The notes beneath the pieces were generated by a model, which was not told the origin of the DNA, ran no database searches, and saw only the letters and a list, made by a program, of their open reading frames with translations. A program made the position numbers and the translations under genes. From assembly GCA_958510875.1 (NCBI GenBank), contig OY294070.1, positions 45,655,299 through 45,719,298 of the forward strand: 64,000 nucleotides of DNA, written 5' to 3'. Shown here piece after piece: positions 20,968 to 31,838 of the stretch (position 1 is its first letter; each line of letters starts with the position of its first letter). The DNA comes from Endomychus coccineus (Eukaryota > Arthropoda > Insecta > Coleoptera > Endomychidae).

Positions 20968-22310
20968 TTAATTAATAAGCTGGGAAATACTGTGTAATAT
21001 AGAAAAGTTGGGGAACAGCTCGGATTTGAAAAATTTTTGATGCAATGGGTTCTGTGAACCATCAAGATCATTCATTACCACTAAAATCACACCCCGAGGG
21101 CAATGGGCAATTTTGGGGGGTGTTCCCCCCCCCCCCAAAGATGAGTCAAATTTTGGGGCAACTAAAAAAAAATTCACAAAATGGTCCAGAGTGAAGGAAT
21201 CGGCTCGAAAATATCTACTAGGGGGTTTTTGGGGTCGCTGATCACAAATATGACATCTAGAAAGTCACCACATGCACCCACATGGTCATAGAGGTCATCT
21301 CCAGGAATTCAACAAAATTTTCCATCTTAAAGACTCCAAATGTCTCACTCGGGGGGTTTTTGGGGTTGCTGAGCACGAATATGATGTCTAGAAATTCCTC
21401 ACATGCACCTGGGGCACAGGACGACGACGTCGTGAAGGTCATCTCCAGGAATTCGACAAAATTTTCCATCCTAGAGTCTCCAAATTTGCCATTTGGGGGG
21501 TTTTCGGGGTCGCTGAGCACGAATATGATGTCTAGAGATTCCTCACATGCACCTGGGGCACAGAAAACTTGGTCATAGGGGTCATCTCCAGGAATTCAAC
21601 AAAATTTTACATCCTAGAGTCTCCAAATTTGTCACTCGGGGGTTTACCGGGTCGCTGAGCACGAATATGATGTCTAGAAATATATGTAAATGATCATATA
21701 AAAAAATTTTTGTAATTTTCTACACGAAAACAATTATCTTATTGAATTGCATATAGGGAAAAATAAAAGGTCCACTATAACACTTTCTATATAATTTTTG
21801 CTATAGATGAAAAGAAAAATTACTCATATCAAGTGCACGTGAAGAATTTCTAGACCTCATATTCGTGCTCAGCGAACCCGAAAACCCCCGAGTGACAAAT
21901 TTGGAGACTAGGATGTAAAATTTTGTTGAATTCCTGGAGATGGTCTCCATGACCAAGTTTTCTGTGCCCCAGGTGCATGTGAGGAATTTCTAGACATCAT
22001 ATTCGTGCTCAGCAACCCGAAAAACCCGCGAGTGAGACATTTGGGGACTTTAAGATGAAACATTTTGTTGAATTCCTGGAGATGACCTCTATGACCATGT
22101 GGGTGCATGTGCCCTAGTAGATATTTTTGAGCCGATTCCTTCACCATTTTGTGAATTTTTTTTAGTTGCCCCAAAATTTGACTCATCTTTGGGGGGGAAA
22201 ACACCCCCCAAAACTGCCCATTGCCCTCGGGGTGTGATTTTAGTGGTAACGAATGATCAAAAATTTTTCAAATCCGAGCTGTTTCCTAACTTTTCCGGTT
22301 CATTGACTGG
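20968..22310. repeat. foldback element with satellite-like arms
   Basis: Left arm 20968-21690 and right arm about 21840-22300 are inverted copies. The left arm holds three to four tandem ~125-bp units with GGGGTCGCTGAGCACGAATA and CATCTCCAGGAATTC. The outer part carries CACCCCGAGGGCAATGGGCA and a run of C at 21127-21140. The short loop is AT-rich. Open frames of 70-98 codons through the units are by-products of the repeat. The GGTCGCTGA motif links it to arrays at 33.8, 36-37 and 56 kb. Confidence 0.85.
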
Positions 22311-22441
22311 ACTATAGGTTACAATCGTGTTGACAACTTTTTATCACTACATATTATTGTTTGATACTATAAATATAAAGAGTGTACTGTAGCTGGGTAT
22401 TCTAGAATTGTCGTTTTGTGCACGGTTTGAGCGACTCTTAA

Positions 22442-23985
22442 AATGCCGAAGTGTAATTCATTATAGATTAATGCCTACCCTGAAACCATTATGGATGGCG
22501 ATCGTATATTCTGCAAAGTCTGTTCCGAAATTGTAGGTACTTCTTTCATTTATTTTCTTAATAAAAAATTTTGAAATATAAACAAATTTTTTTTCTTAAA
22601 ATGATACCTTATGAAAAAATCCAAATCCGGATACATCGGTACTCATTTCAGTCTGACCTTAATATGAGGAATATATTTTTATTGCAGATCAGACGCGAAA
22701 AGAAATTTCAGACCTCCTTCGCATATCGCAAAAGTGCGGTACATGAAATCAGTTCCTGTACAGATGTCACTATTGGAAAGGGCATTGAAAAGAGCGGTCA
22801 GTCTGTTTGATGAACATTTATGCCAAGCTTTAGTTTCGGCAAATAAAATTAAATAATGTACAGTTTAGATCATTTTTGCAAAACTATTGCAATTTCAATA
22901 TGCTCGATGAATCAACAATCAGGAAAAATGTAGTTGAATCAGTTTACAAGACTGTTGTAGAAAAATTTACAAAAATGTTGTAGATAGTTATTTCTACATT
23001 ATCGTTGACGACCGACGCCTGTGGCCGATATATGGCGCATTTGATGATAGGTACTAGAGGAGGAAGCTACAGAAAAGTCATTTTCAATTTTTAATAGCTC
23101 CAAAGCAACTCGACATAACAAAGAATTTAACTGTTACACGTTTCGTCCAAGATTCATTAACTAATTTTCTTTACCGAATGCAGTACCTCAGAGGTTGAAA
23201 GTTGGACAAAATTTTAAAATTTTTCATCAAAACTTAATACATGTAGCGTGTTTAGCACATGGTCTTAACAGAGTAGCGGAAACTATAACAAACGAATTTC
23301 CTTTAGTTAATGAATTAATTTTAAATGTGAAAAAGTATTCATCAAAGCACCTTTGAGAGTGCAACTTTATAAAGATCAGTTACCAGGAATCCCTTTACCA
23401 CCACAACCAATTATCACCTGGTGGGGAAGTTGGTTGAATGCTGCTATTTTTTATGCGGAATATTTTGACAATTTAAAAAGAATTATTTTAGACATTGTTG
23501 ATAGTTCCCAATGTGTTTCAAGATCTCAGGAATTTAGCAATAATGCAGTTGCTCAACAATTAGTTTTTATAAGATCTAATTATAGTTTTGTTCCAAACTC
23601 AATACTAGCCCTAGAAAAATGGTGTAGATCACTTGTCGAATCCGTAGAAATTATAAAAGACTTTTCAAAGAAATGTGAAAACGTGCAAGGAACTATGGGA
23701 AGAGTTCTCGGAAAACTAGAGAACGTGATACAAAAAAATGCAGGCTATAAATATCTAACAAATATATCTAAAATATTTCTAGGTGAAATAGTATCACACG
23801 ATTTTGATCAGCATTCGGAGTTCAATATATTGCACAAATAAAAATATTGTTCCATAACATATGTTGATGTAGAACGCAGTTTCTCGCTGTATAAAAATAT
23901 TTTAACTGATAAAAGACATTCCTTTTTAACTAAAAATTTCGAAAAACATATAATAATAAATTCCTTCCATAGTGTGGCGGAATAA
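22442..23985 (+). pseudogene. hAT-superfamily transposase, broken
   Basis: It begins MPKCNSL, then INAYPETIMDGDRIFCKVC (an N-terminal BED-like CxxC finger), continues after a gap through AVHEISSCTDVTIGKG and the pieces DESTIRKN-, FYIIVDD- and a LAHGLNRVAETITNEFP segment, then the longest intact part (23353-23841), and ends YVDVERSFSLYKNIL, KRHSFLTKNFEKH near 23880-23960. The last segment is the hAT dimerisation region. The layout resembles the CGGBP1-type hAT lineage of insects. Frameshifts lie near 22850, 22990 and 23345, and a stop follows HNKQ at 23841. Confidence 0.8.
23353..23841 (+). pseudogene. intact internal block of the hAT transposase
   Basis: This 162-codon block reads RVQLYKDQLPGIPLPPQPI, TWWGSWLNAAIFYAEYF, then NNAVAQQLVFIRSNYSF and LVESVEIIKDFSKKCENVQ. 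The WG-WL-AA-FY segment is the conserved T-R/W-WGTWL motif before the hAT helical insertion. It is not a gene by itself: it lies between frameshifts of the larger copy at 22442-23985. Confidence 0.75.
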
Positions 23986-24050
23986 TGGTGATTTTTTCAT
24001 TTCATATGTTAAATTCTAGGTTAAATTAGAGATTGTATTTTATTGTATTA

Positions 24051-25899
24051 GGCCAGCACAAATAGCATTTGAACAACAAAAAAATTCGTTACAGCAATCT
24101 GACAGCGGGATATTGTAGAACAAGATATTGTAAGAGGGAAAAATAAATCGAACCGACAGCTGCTATCCGGGGTAGAATGAGGTGTGTTTTCAGGGGTTTA
24201 AAACAGTTTTTCGTGATTTCTGGCTAAACCGTATATCCTATCAAAAAAAGTACTTTTGTACATACCATTTTTACCCTAACCTAACAAAAATGCGAATAAC
24301 CGATTTTCCGGTTTTTAATTTTTTTCTTTGACAAGTAGAACTTTATGGAGCTCAAACTGTGGCAAAAGATACCTCTATTTATTGCAAAAAGGCAGTAATT
24401 TTTTCGGAGGGAAATATTTGGAGGTTGTTGTTAAATTTAATTTAAGAAACAAAAAACACAAATTTTTAACTGCAATTCTTCTTAAAACTACGCCTCCTAC
24501 AGAATTCTGTTCTGGCTCACTTACTCGTTGTTACGTCTACTTTCGATAAGTGGTAAAAAAAAAGGTATACTGCAATGGAAAAAATGGCGGGAAAATTGAA
24601 AAAAAACGAAAAATCGCTTTTTTCGTAGTAATTTGTATATTTATCGTTGAATAATTGTTGCCAATGAGAGCTCGAAACGGCATATACTGCAGTTGTACCA
24701 ACTCATGTTTAAATTGTTTTAATTTAGGAAATTGCTCAAATTCTGAACTTCCACAAATTTCCATACACGAAAGTGACTCGGAAGGAATGGAAACAGTACT
24801 ATAACTGAAACAGTACTATAACTGAAACAGTACTCAATGAAACTTTCGAAAACACTGGAGAATCGTTCAGTTTTGTTGAATTGGACGAAGAAGAAGTACA
24901 ACGCTCTGCGAAGAAAGCAAGATTAGAGAAAAATACATCTATGGGAATGCATACTTTTTTCAATTTAGTTTTTTGAGCATGTTCAAAATAATATTAAATT
25001 TATTTTAACCCATTTATGAATTTCATGTTGCTAGTATTTATTACCTAAAAACAGGAGGGATCTGCTTCAATTTTTCCACGATGTATCATTTTTTCTAGAA
25101 TTTATTTATTTTTTATATAAATAATTGCAATATGCAAATACTGTCTTATAATTGAAACCACTCTACAAAACCCGTATATATCATTATAGATCTACTACAT
25201 TGTATGATTATATTTTGTTTAGTAAACTTGAATGCATATTGAGAACGTGCATTTCTTATGTTTTGTATGATAGTAACAATCCCATGTACGACGATCGTAG
25301 AAGTCATATATTCGTATCCTGCGATTACGAAGATACAAATATACCAGATATAATTTGCTGTCTTAGACATGCATGACATCATATCAAAACTCGATCTCTA
25401 CAATAATTGAAGAAATAATATTATAGTTTCCATAAACATAAAAAAATTAAAATGATTTCATGAATTAATAATAATTATTCAACGATAAATATGCAAATTA
25501 CCGAAACAGCGATTTTTTCGGTTTTTCAATTTTCCCGCCATTTTTTTCAATGCAGTATACAAAGAGTAAGTAAGCCAAAATAGAACTCTGTAGGATGCGT
25601 AGTTTCAAGAGGAATCGCAGTTAAAAAATTTTTTTTTTTGTTTTAAATTAAATTCAACAAGAACCTCCATATATTTACATCCGAAAATTACTTCCTTTTT
25701 GCAATAAATAGAGGTATCTTAATCACGTAAAACTGTTTTCAACCCCTAAAAACACACCCCATTCCATCCCGGATAGCAGCTGTCGATTCGATTCATTTTT
25801 CCCTCTTTTATAATATCTTGTTCTACAATATCCCGCTGTCAGATTGCTGTAACGAATTATTTTTTTTATTTTTAATATTTTCTCCTATTAGTACTGGCC
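24051..25899 (+). mobile_element. long-TIR DNA element, copy 1
   Basis: The arms are about 400 bp (24051-24640 and 25490-25899) and share TCTGACAGCGGGATATT, CGACAGCTGCTATCCGG, ATTGCAAAAAGGCAGTAA and GGCGGGAAAATTGAAAA. The end is GGCCAGCACAAATAG, next to TTA on the left; on the right GGCC is followed by TATA. A second copy lies at 31839-33668. The GGCC terminus and the coding tail suggest a Harbinger-type element, but no catalytic domain is present. Confidence 0.75.
24670..24976 (+). pseudogene. C-terminal tail of an element-encoded protein, copy 1
   Basis: The frame reads RNGIYCSC, CFNLGNCSNSELPQISIHES, and after a small in-frame-breaking duplication (ACTATAACTGAAACAGT twice) ETFENTGESFSFVELDEEE, KKARLEKNTSMGMHTF and a stop at 24974-24976. 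The same tail is coded on the minus strand of copy 2. The preceding part in copy 2 resembles a MADF domain. Acidic then basic tail; exact role unknown. Confidence 0.5.
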
Positions 25900-26494
25900 T
25901 ATATGCAATTTGATGTAATATAAAAATGTGTTATAAAAAATGTCGTTTTCTTTATATTTAATACGTTCTGTTCTTCAGAAAAATTAGTAATGGACTTTTC
26001 TGGATTCGATAATTTCTCTAGGGTGAAACGATTTTGCATAATTCAACAAGAAAAATGGGGCGTATTTATTCTCACATTGTTCTGTTGCATATGTGTATAT
26101 TTTGAGCATTTTTAAGAAAACATGCGCAAATATTGACATTTTTTTTATGCATATATTCCGCGCTTTAGTTATGGCTAATGTGGAAACTTTGTTAGTTTAA
26201 AAACTAGTTGGATATTTTCTGAACCAACTAAGCACTGGCTATCTTGATAAAAACGTAATTCCAACTAAATTGGAGGCTAGTTTATAAACTAACGTTGGTC
26301 TTGGCTAATCTGCTTGAAATAATATAGGAATCTAAAATAGTTGGATAGTTTATAAATTATTAAAGGCAGTCTGACTAATAGGAAAACTGTAATTGCTAGA
26401 AACACAAACCATACAATGCTTTAGCTAATTAAAAAAATCGATGGTGGAAGCCGTTACTTTATGGTAATTTATCATTTTGATTATATGAAAGAAT

Positions 26495-26686
26495 AACTAC
26501 TTTGTTTTTATACCACTTTTATTAATAATAACGTGAAAACGTAACTATAGTTTCAACACCGAAGTGCCATTATCAAATTTCTAAAAAAAAAAATTTCTAT
26601 ATGTTTGATAATGGCACTTCGGCGTTGAAACTATAGTTACGTTTTCACGTTATTATTAATAAAAGTGGTATAAAAACAAAGTAGTT
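26495..26686. repeat. 192-bp near-perfect palindrome (MITE)
   Basis: Arms 26495-26577 and 26603-26686 are almost identical inverted copies with a 25-bp A-rich loop. Landmarks are TTTTTATACCACTTTTATTA and GTAACTATAGTTTCAAC. A related remnant with the flanking ATCGATGGTGGAAGCCGTTA motif lies at 39985-40110. Confidence 0.9.
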
Positions 26687-26960
26687 AATCTTTAGCTAAT
26701 TTATTAATAAACTTAGGTTATGACTTACCTTTTCTTTTTACTGGCCCGACCGGGGTAGTTAAAATGCATCATAGGAAAAATTTCAACGTTTCTTTAGTAG
26801 TAGATCTTCATAGTGAAAAAGATTTTTAGTTTTATCGACGTCGTACTGAGTACATGGAGTGCTAAAACAATTATTTTCACTAAAATATTGATCGTAATTT
26901 GGTTTTAGATTTCACAATCCACGTTGAATCGAAACTATCTACCAATGTATATTTTAAAAT

Positions 26961-27280
26961 AAAGGATACCGCACACTTTAGTAGGGAAAGTGGCCCCCTG
27001 TCGAATTGGCTGAATTTTTGATATGTTATAGTCCAAGTCACTCCGAACAAAAAGTTCAATGGGCACAACTTTTTCTATAGGCTGATTTTGGCGCTAGAGG
27101 CCATTGAAAACTTTCATTTGTTCTTCATTGTTAAACAACACGAAACGTTATCCTGGATAATAATCACTTTTCTGAATAATCAAGATCTAAACAGTCATTA
27201 ATATGAGATACTATTAGAAGTATTGTTCATTGATGTCACTATAGGTGATCAATTATACAGCGTGTTCCAGCTATCACGGT
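26961..27280. repeat. left terminal inverted repeat of the 3.9-kb transposon
   Basis: Pairs with 30540-30851. Shared landmarks from the end inward: GGGAAAGTGGCCCCCTGTCG, CTATAGGCTGATTTTGGCG, CGTTATCCTGGATAATAATC and GTGTTCCAGCTA. A ~60-bp stretch near 27195-27250 is more diverged than the rest. Confidence 0.92.
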
Positions 27281-27667
27281 CAAAATAATACTTCAAGTTG
27301 ATGATGAAACTCAAGAATATAACAAAAATTGGTCTATCATTTTGATAGGGTTGTGTCGAATGAGTACGTAAATACATCCGATAATTGTACTGATGCTCAA
27401 GGAGTGTGGCGGAGAAACTCCTTTTAGCGGGTCAACAAAGCCTCCATTTGCACATTCAGCATAAATATAATAGGAAGGAAATAATGGGCTATAACTCAAT
27501 AAATATATTATATGTAACATTTAACTTAACCATTGAACCTGGTATCGTTGACCCAAATGAAAAACTCTCGACTGAACTCTAATAATTCATTTAATGATTT
27601 ACAGGGTGTTCCATCTGAGAACATATCAATATGAACAAAGAAACAAGGAGAATATGCCATAAACAGT

Positions 27668-29686
27668 CTAAACAATCATAGGTTCTTCATTATTATGTCT
27701 CTCTGCAGCATCAGATACGGTATGAAGTATTTCGGTCGAAGGATACTTAACATTGGCAGCATGACGGGCATATCCAAGGTACCAAAGTACGCTAGTTACA
27801 TGCGAACATGTACCCAATGTACGACTTCCTGATTTGCACGTATAGTAGTACCCCTGAATTGGCACACCTTCCAAACTGACATTGTACTTGATCCACAGTT
27901 GGTATTTGATACTATTTCGATGACGAGATTTTATTCTCATCCTCAATAGACCTGGAATTTCAATACGGTCGTCGAATTCAAATAAAACGTTTCCCAAATC
28001 CTGTCTATTATCTTGTACATAAGATGGAGCTATTTTTATCTGGAAAATTCCGAATGTTAGTTCTCGTAGGTACTCCAAACTGAGAACTGGAAAATTTAGT
28101 AATTGGTTTTCCTCCATTGGAAACCATCTACCATGTCTTCGTAGCAGACCCTCTTCTTCTATTCTCAACTGGAGTTCATTTATTTCATTGGCACGGTTTA
28201 ACATTATCTGAGCTAGCTCAGCATTGGCTCCTTCCATGGTAATTGGTTCATGATACTTATTGATTATCGCACATGCTATTCTGATATAGTCTCCTATATG
28301 CAGAACTTGTGGCATTGGTACAGTATCTCTGAAGAATTTGAACATATTCTTTATATGACCGTTTCTAGCTTCTACAATCCATCTCGTTTTCGTAACTAGT
28401 CTAGATGAATTTGCCTCTTCGGTTGTAAGCTGATGCTGTCCACCACCAAGTGCTACGGGCATTTTTACTACTATACCTAAGTCACCCAAGAAATTCTGTG
28501 CGTCACGGTATCTTCTATCTAACATGAAAATATCACCTTCTTGGAACCAGTTCCTCAGACCCATTAAATCTCGTTCATACTCATGTCTCAACATTGCCGC
28601 ATCATTATTTCTTGAATCAGAGAAATAAGGACCGTGAACATCTAGGATATAACCATTGGGAGCAACAATCAATGCAGGTTTCAAAAGATGGTAACCCTTG
28701 TGTACACAGTATGATTGACGTAATACTTGAAATGTCCGACTTTTGGGTATTTTTATGTACGTCCCGTCAATATAAGCTATTGCTCTTCGATAATTTGGTT
28801 CAGGATTGTAAAGGGTATTTGCAAAATCCGTAACATGTCTAGTAATATATTGGCCCCTCTCTATATGCTGATACCCTACATTTTGTGGAACGAATTGTTG
28901 TAATAATGATACACGCACTTTTTGAATTGCCAAGCTCACAGCTTGACGACTGGAATAGGAAAACATGCCCATCAAGAATTGATCGGAAAGTCCTTGTCGT
29001 AATTTGCACAAGAAACATAACAAATCTTTCTTCGCTATTGCTCTATTTTTCTGATGAATATTGACGCGATTGCAAAATTCAAAGAGGTCTGTAAACTGCA
29101 CTTTTTTTATCGGAGTTAACGCCTGGAACTCTTCATCAGTAAAATTATCCTCGTTATTGTATTTATTTGTTGATTTATAGTTCAGCACAGCTTCTCGTAA
29201 CGATAGTAACATATGTTTGAGTTCATTACCTTTCAAATTGTATGGTCTTGTTATTCCTCTAAGCCCATTCATAAAAGGTGGCAGAAGATGTTCCTCCTCA
29301 TTCAAATGACCACCACAGATTCTGACGCCGTCAGGTGCAAACATTCCGGTCTTCAGAAATACATCCAACCTACCAGTAGGTGACATTCTACCAAGATTTT
29401 CAAATGTACCACATACAAAACATGACGTATGAGAGGTTCGCAACAAAACTTTAAGTACAGTTGGATCGGGATCTTCTTCATAAGCTTGTATCTCTGAGAG
29501 AATACTCAAATGACAGTTTCGGCAAATCCTTGTCTGTTCAATAAAAGGTATTTGAGGCAATTCTAATTCATTCCTTCGACGTTCGGCAATGGCTCTGCTT
29601 TCTTCGTCCAAACGTACCATTTGCCTTGGTGTTCCATTGTACTCACAAACAAAACATTCAAATCTCACTGCGAAATTATACGGCAT
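27668..29686 (-). CDS. transposase: DDE_Tnp_4-like core with N-terminal cysteine pairs and C-terminal SWIM-like motif
   Basis: The uninterrupted frame is 672 codons from the ATG at 29686; ten more codons lie upstream without ATG. N-terminal cysteine pairs occur at residues 11/14, 55/58, 89/92 and Cys114/His117, probably a DNA-binding zinc module. A helix-turn-helix region with LSDQFLMGMFSYSSRQAVS precedes the nuclease fold. Candidate catalytic residues are Asp307 (AYIDGTY), Asp390 (MLDRRYRD) and Glu429 (IVEARNGHIKN), as in IS5/Harbinger-type DDE_Tnp_4 enzymes. Near the end TCKSGSRTLGTCSHV (Cys617, Cys627, His629) resembles a SWIM zinc motif with its first Cys replaced by Tyr. It would cut and paste the element in the nucleus. 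No stop or frameshift is present, so the copy may be young or functional. The superfamily beyond DDE_Tnp_4 is unsure. Confidence 0.85.
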   Translation of the reverse strand: MPYNFAVRFECFVCEYNGTPRQMVRLDEESRAIAERRRNELELPQIPFIEQTRICRNCHLSILSEIQAYEEDPDPTVLKVLLRTSHTSCFVCGTFENLGRMSPTGRLDVFLKTGMFAPDGVRICGGHLNEEEHLLPPFMNGLRGITRPYNLKGNELKHMLLSLREAVLNYKSTNKYNNEDNFTDEEFQALTPIKKVQFTDLFEFCNRVNIHQKNRAIAKKDLLCFLCKLRQGLSDQFLMGMFSYSSRQAVSLAIQKVRVSLLQQFVPQNVGYQHIERGQYITRHVTDFANTLYNPEPNYRRAIAYIDGTYIKIPKSRTFQVLRQSYCVHKGYHLLKPALIVAPNGYILDVHGPYFSDSRNNDAAMLRHEYERDLMGLRNWFQEGDIFMLDRRYRDAQNFLGDLGIVVKMPVALGGGQHQLTTEEANSSRLVTKTRWIVEARNGHIKNMFKFFRDTVPMPQVLHIGDYIRIACAIINKYHEPITMEGANAELAQIMLNRANEINELQLRIEEEGLLRRHGRWFPMEENQLLNFPVLSLEYLRELTFGIFQIKIAPSYVQDNRQDLGNVLFEFDDRIEIPGLLRMRIKSRHRNSIKYQLWIKYNVSLEGVPIQGYYYTCKSGSRTLGTCSHVTSVLWYLGYARHAANVKYPSTEILHTVSDAAERHNNEEPMIV

Positions 29687-30539
29687 ATTCAACTTTATAT
29701 TGACATGAAGTAACAAACAAACAAAACCTTGCTAGAAACTTTGACATCATTTCCAAAGCCATCTACAGAAAAATGTGTTTTTCTGCAGTAAAGGGATGCA
29801 ATGTTTTCATATTATCCAGTAGGTACCCTTCAAGTTCGAGGATGAATAAACAATTTTTAAAAGAAATCTGGACTATATTTTTATACAGGGTGGGGCAATA
29901 GTGTGTCTTTCGATTTCTAGAGTTGTTCTATTGTGATGTCGACTTGAAAACGAAAGTTAACTAGACAACAGAATCTAGCACAAGAATGTTTTGCATTTAC
30001 AGGGCGATACGAAAAAAATCGGGTTGGAAGGTGAAGTGCATTATTTTAAAAAGAAATATCATTAATAATAATAATAAAAATAATGATAATGATATATTTT
30101 AGTGAATTTTTCAAACATCTACATAACCTCCATTCACCACTACACCTACTATTATTGATTGTCTCTGAATCACTTGGACGTTACGACTTTTTGGTCGAAA
30201 TTGGGTAGTCCATTTGCAGATGCATACCTTGAAAATCCCTGACGTTAAGATGATAGATTTAGAAAGAAAAAAAAAGGCCATTTTATAGACAGACTTGTAA
30301 TATTTCTCATTCTTTTTCATGGCCTAAAATTATTCAGGATGGTCGAACAATATTTTTCAGTAGGTACGGAACTTTTCGAATATAACTTTCGATTTATTTT
30401 AAAAGGAACACTCCTTATATTTTTCGACTATGTGATGTAGAATACGGTGTAGAATAGGATTCATAAACATTTTTTCATTGTAGATCCCTAAGACGATTTG
30501 TAACCATTTTCGAATTATTGCACTTTAAAAATTGTAGGT

Positions 30540-30851
30540 AGCTGGAACACACTGTATAATTGGCCACATGTAACAACACCAAAGAAAAATACTTTTAACA
30601 GTATGTCATAGTAATGACTGTTTAGATCTTGATTATTCAGAAAAGTGATTATTATCCAGGATAACGTTTCGTGTTGTTTAACAATGAAGAACAAATGAAA
30701 GTTTCCATTGGCCTCTAGCGCCAAAACCAGCCTATAGAAAAAGTTGTGCCCATTGAACTTTTTGTTCGGAATGACTTGGACTATAACATATCAAAAATTC
30801 AGCCAATTCGACAGGGGGCCACTTTCCCTACTAAAGTGTGCGGTATCCTTT
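30540..30851. repeat. right terminal inverted repeat of the 3.9-kb transposon
   Basis: Inverted partner of 26961-27280, ending GCGGTATCCTTT at 30851. Because the gene is on the minus strand, this end is upstream of the gene and probably contains its promoter; no clear TATA box was identified. Confidence 0.92.
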
Positions 30852-31399
30852 GTAAAAAATGTTTGTCATTCATTATATAACACTCCAATTATTACATTCA
30901 GTAATCAGATGCAATTGGAAATAGCACAATTTCTGTTGTTACAATATGTATTCACATGTTGAAATTCAAGACGTTTGAAATTATTATATTGGACCTAGAG
31001 AATGTGAACGTAGATAAGCAATAATAAAAAGTTTATGAAGAAATCTTATGGAAAACTTATTCAGTATTTTTATTTTATTTTTATTGATCAGCCTAAGAAA
31101 ACTTATTTAATATTCATAAATTTTTATGTGACAAATAAAACTGTTCATGTGAAGCAATTAATAAAACAAGTTTTATCATTCGTGGCATAAAAGAAAAAAA
31201 TCTACGATGGAATGAATAATCGTTACTTAATTAGAAAACTTAGAAAACCAATATAGTGCAGTCAAATGCACAATTAACAATGTAATTAGCTCATGTACAT
31301 AAAAAATGCTACATTTGACCATTTTTGATCGGGTAAAAATATTTTTGGTAGGGAACATATGAAACTAGTTGAATAAATAATTGAATTAACTTCATTTTT

Positions 31400-31672
31400 A
31401 TAAACAATTTATTTATTAACGAATAGATGCATTCGACCAAAACTCCGAGTTTAGGGTCGTTTTCGGATAATTTTGGTATTCTGAGTTCGATTTTATCGTT
31501 AATATTGTCGAATGTATACCCACAAATTTGCTAATTTGTCATAAAAAAATTATATTTATTAATAAATATACGAATTTGACAAAATGTCGAGTTTATAGTC
31601 GTTTTCGGATAATTTTGGCCTCTCGAGTACGATTTTATTGCTATTATGGTCTTTAAATGCATACATACATTT
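31400..31672 (+). repeat. two tandem ~140-bp units
   Basis: Both units carry GTCGTTTTCGGATAATTTTGG preceded by TTTATTAA-rich sequence and followed by CGATTTTAT-G. Non-coding. The interval 30852-31399 is AT-rich with no gene seen; a short hairpin (CCCCTTAACCTCC...AGGCTAAGGGG) lies at 31687-31720. Confidence 0.7.
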
Positions 31673-31838
31673 TTAAATTGTTGTAAACCCCTTAACCTCC
31701 TCACTGAAGAGGCTAAGGGGTGATGTATGTATAAAATGTATACGTTTATAATGTGTTAATGTACCTCAATGAAGTTTGAGTTGTGTTGTGGTGTGTAGTG
31801 TTCAATATTGTTCAGATATAGTTCTTTTGTGGCTATTA

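Larger units (their letters stand above)
26961..30851 (-). mobile_element. complete 3.9-kb DNA transposon with ~320-bp TIRs
   Basis: The left TIR (26961-27280) and right TIR (about 30540-30851) are inverted copies over some 320 bp, with matching ends AAAGGATACCGCACAC. The single large gene lies on the minus strand between them. Non-coding parts at 27281-27660 and 29720-30530 show no second gene. A target duplication could not be fixed: the flanks are AT-rich (TTTAAAAT left, GTAAAAAAT right). Confidence 0.92.

Noticed and set aside
21257..21578. Open frames of 87-98 codons on both strands in the foldback arms
   Set aside because: Both strands are open because of the repeat composition, and the translations repeat with the units.
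28594..28833. 79-codon plus-strand frame inside the large transposase
   Set aside because: Antisense to an intact 672-codon gene with catalytic motifs.
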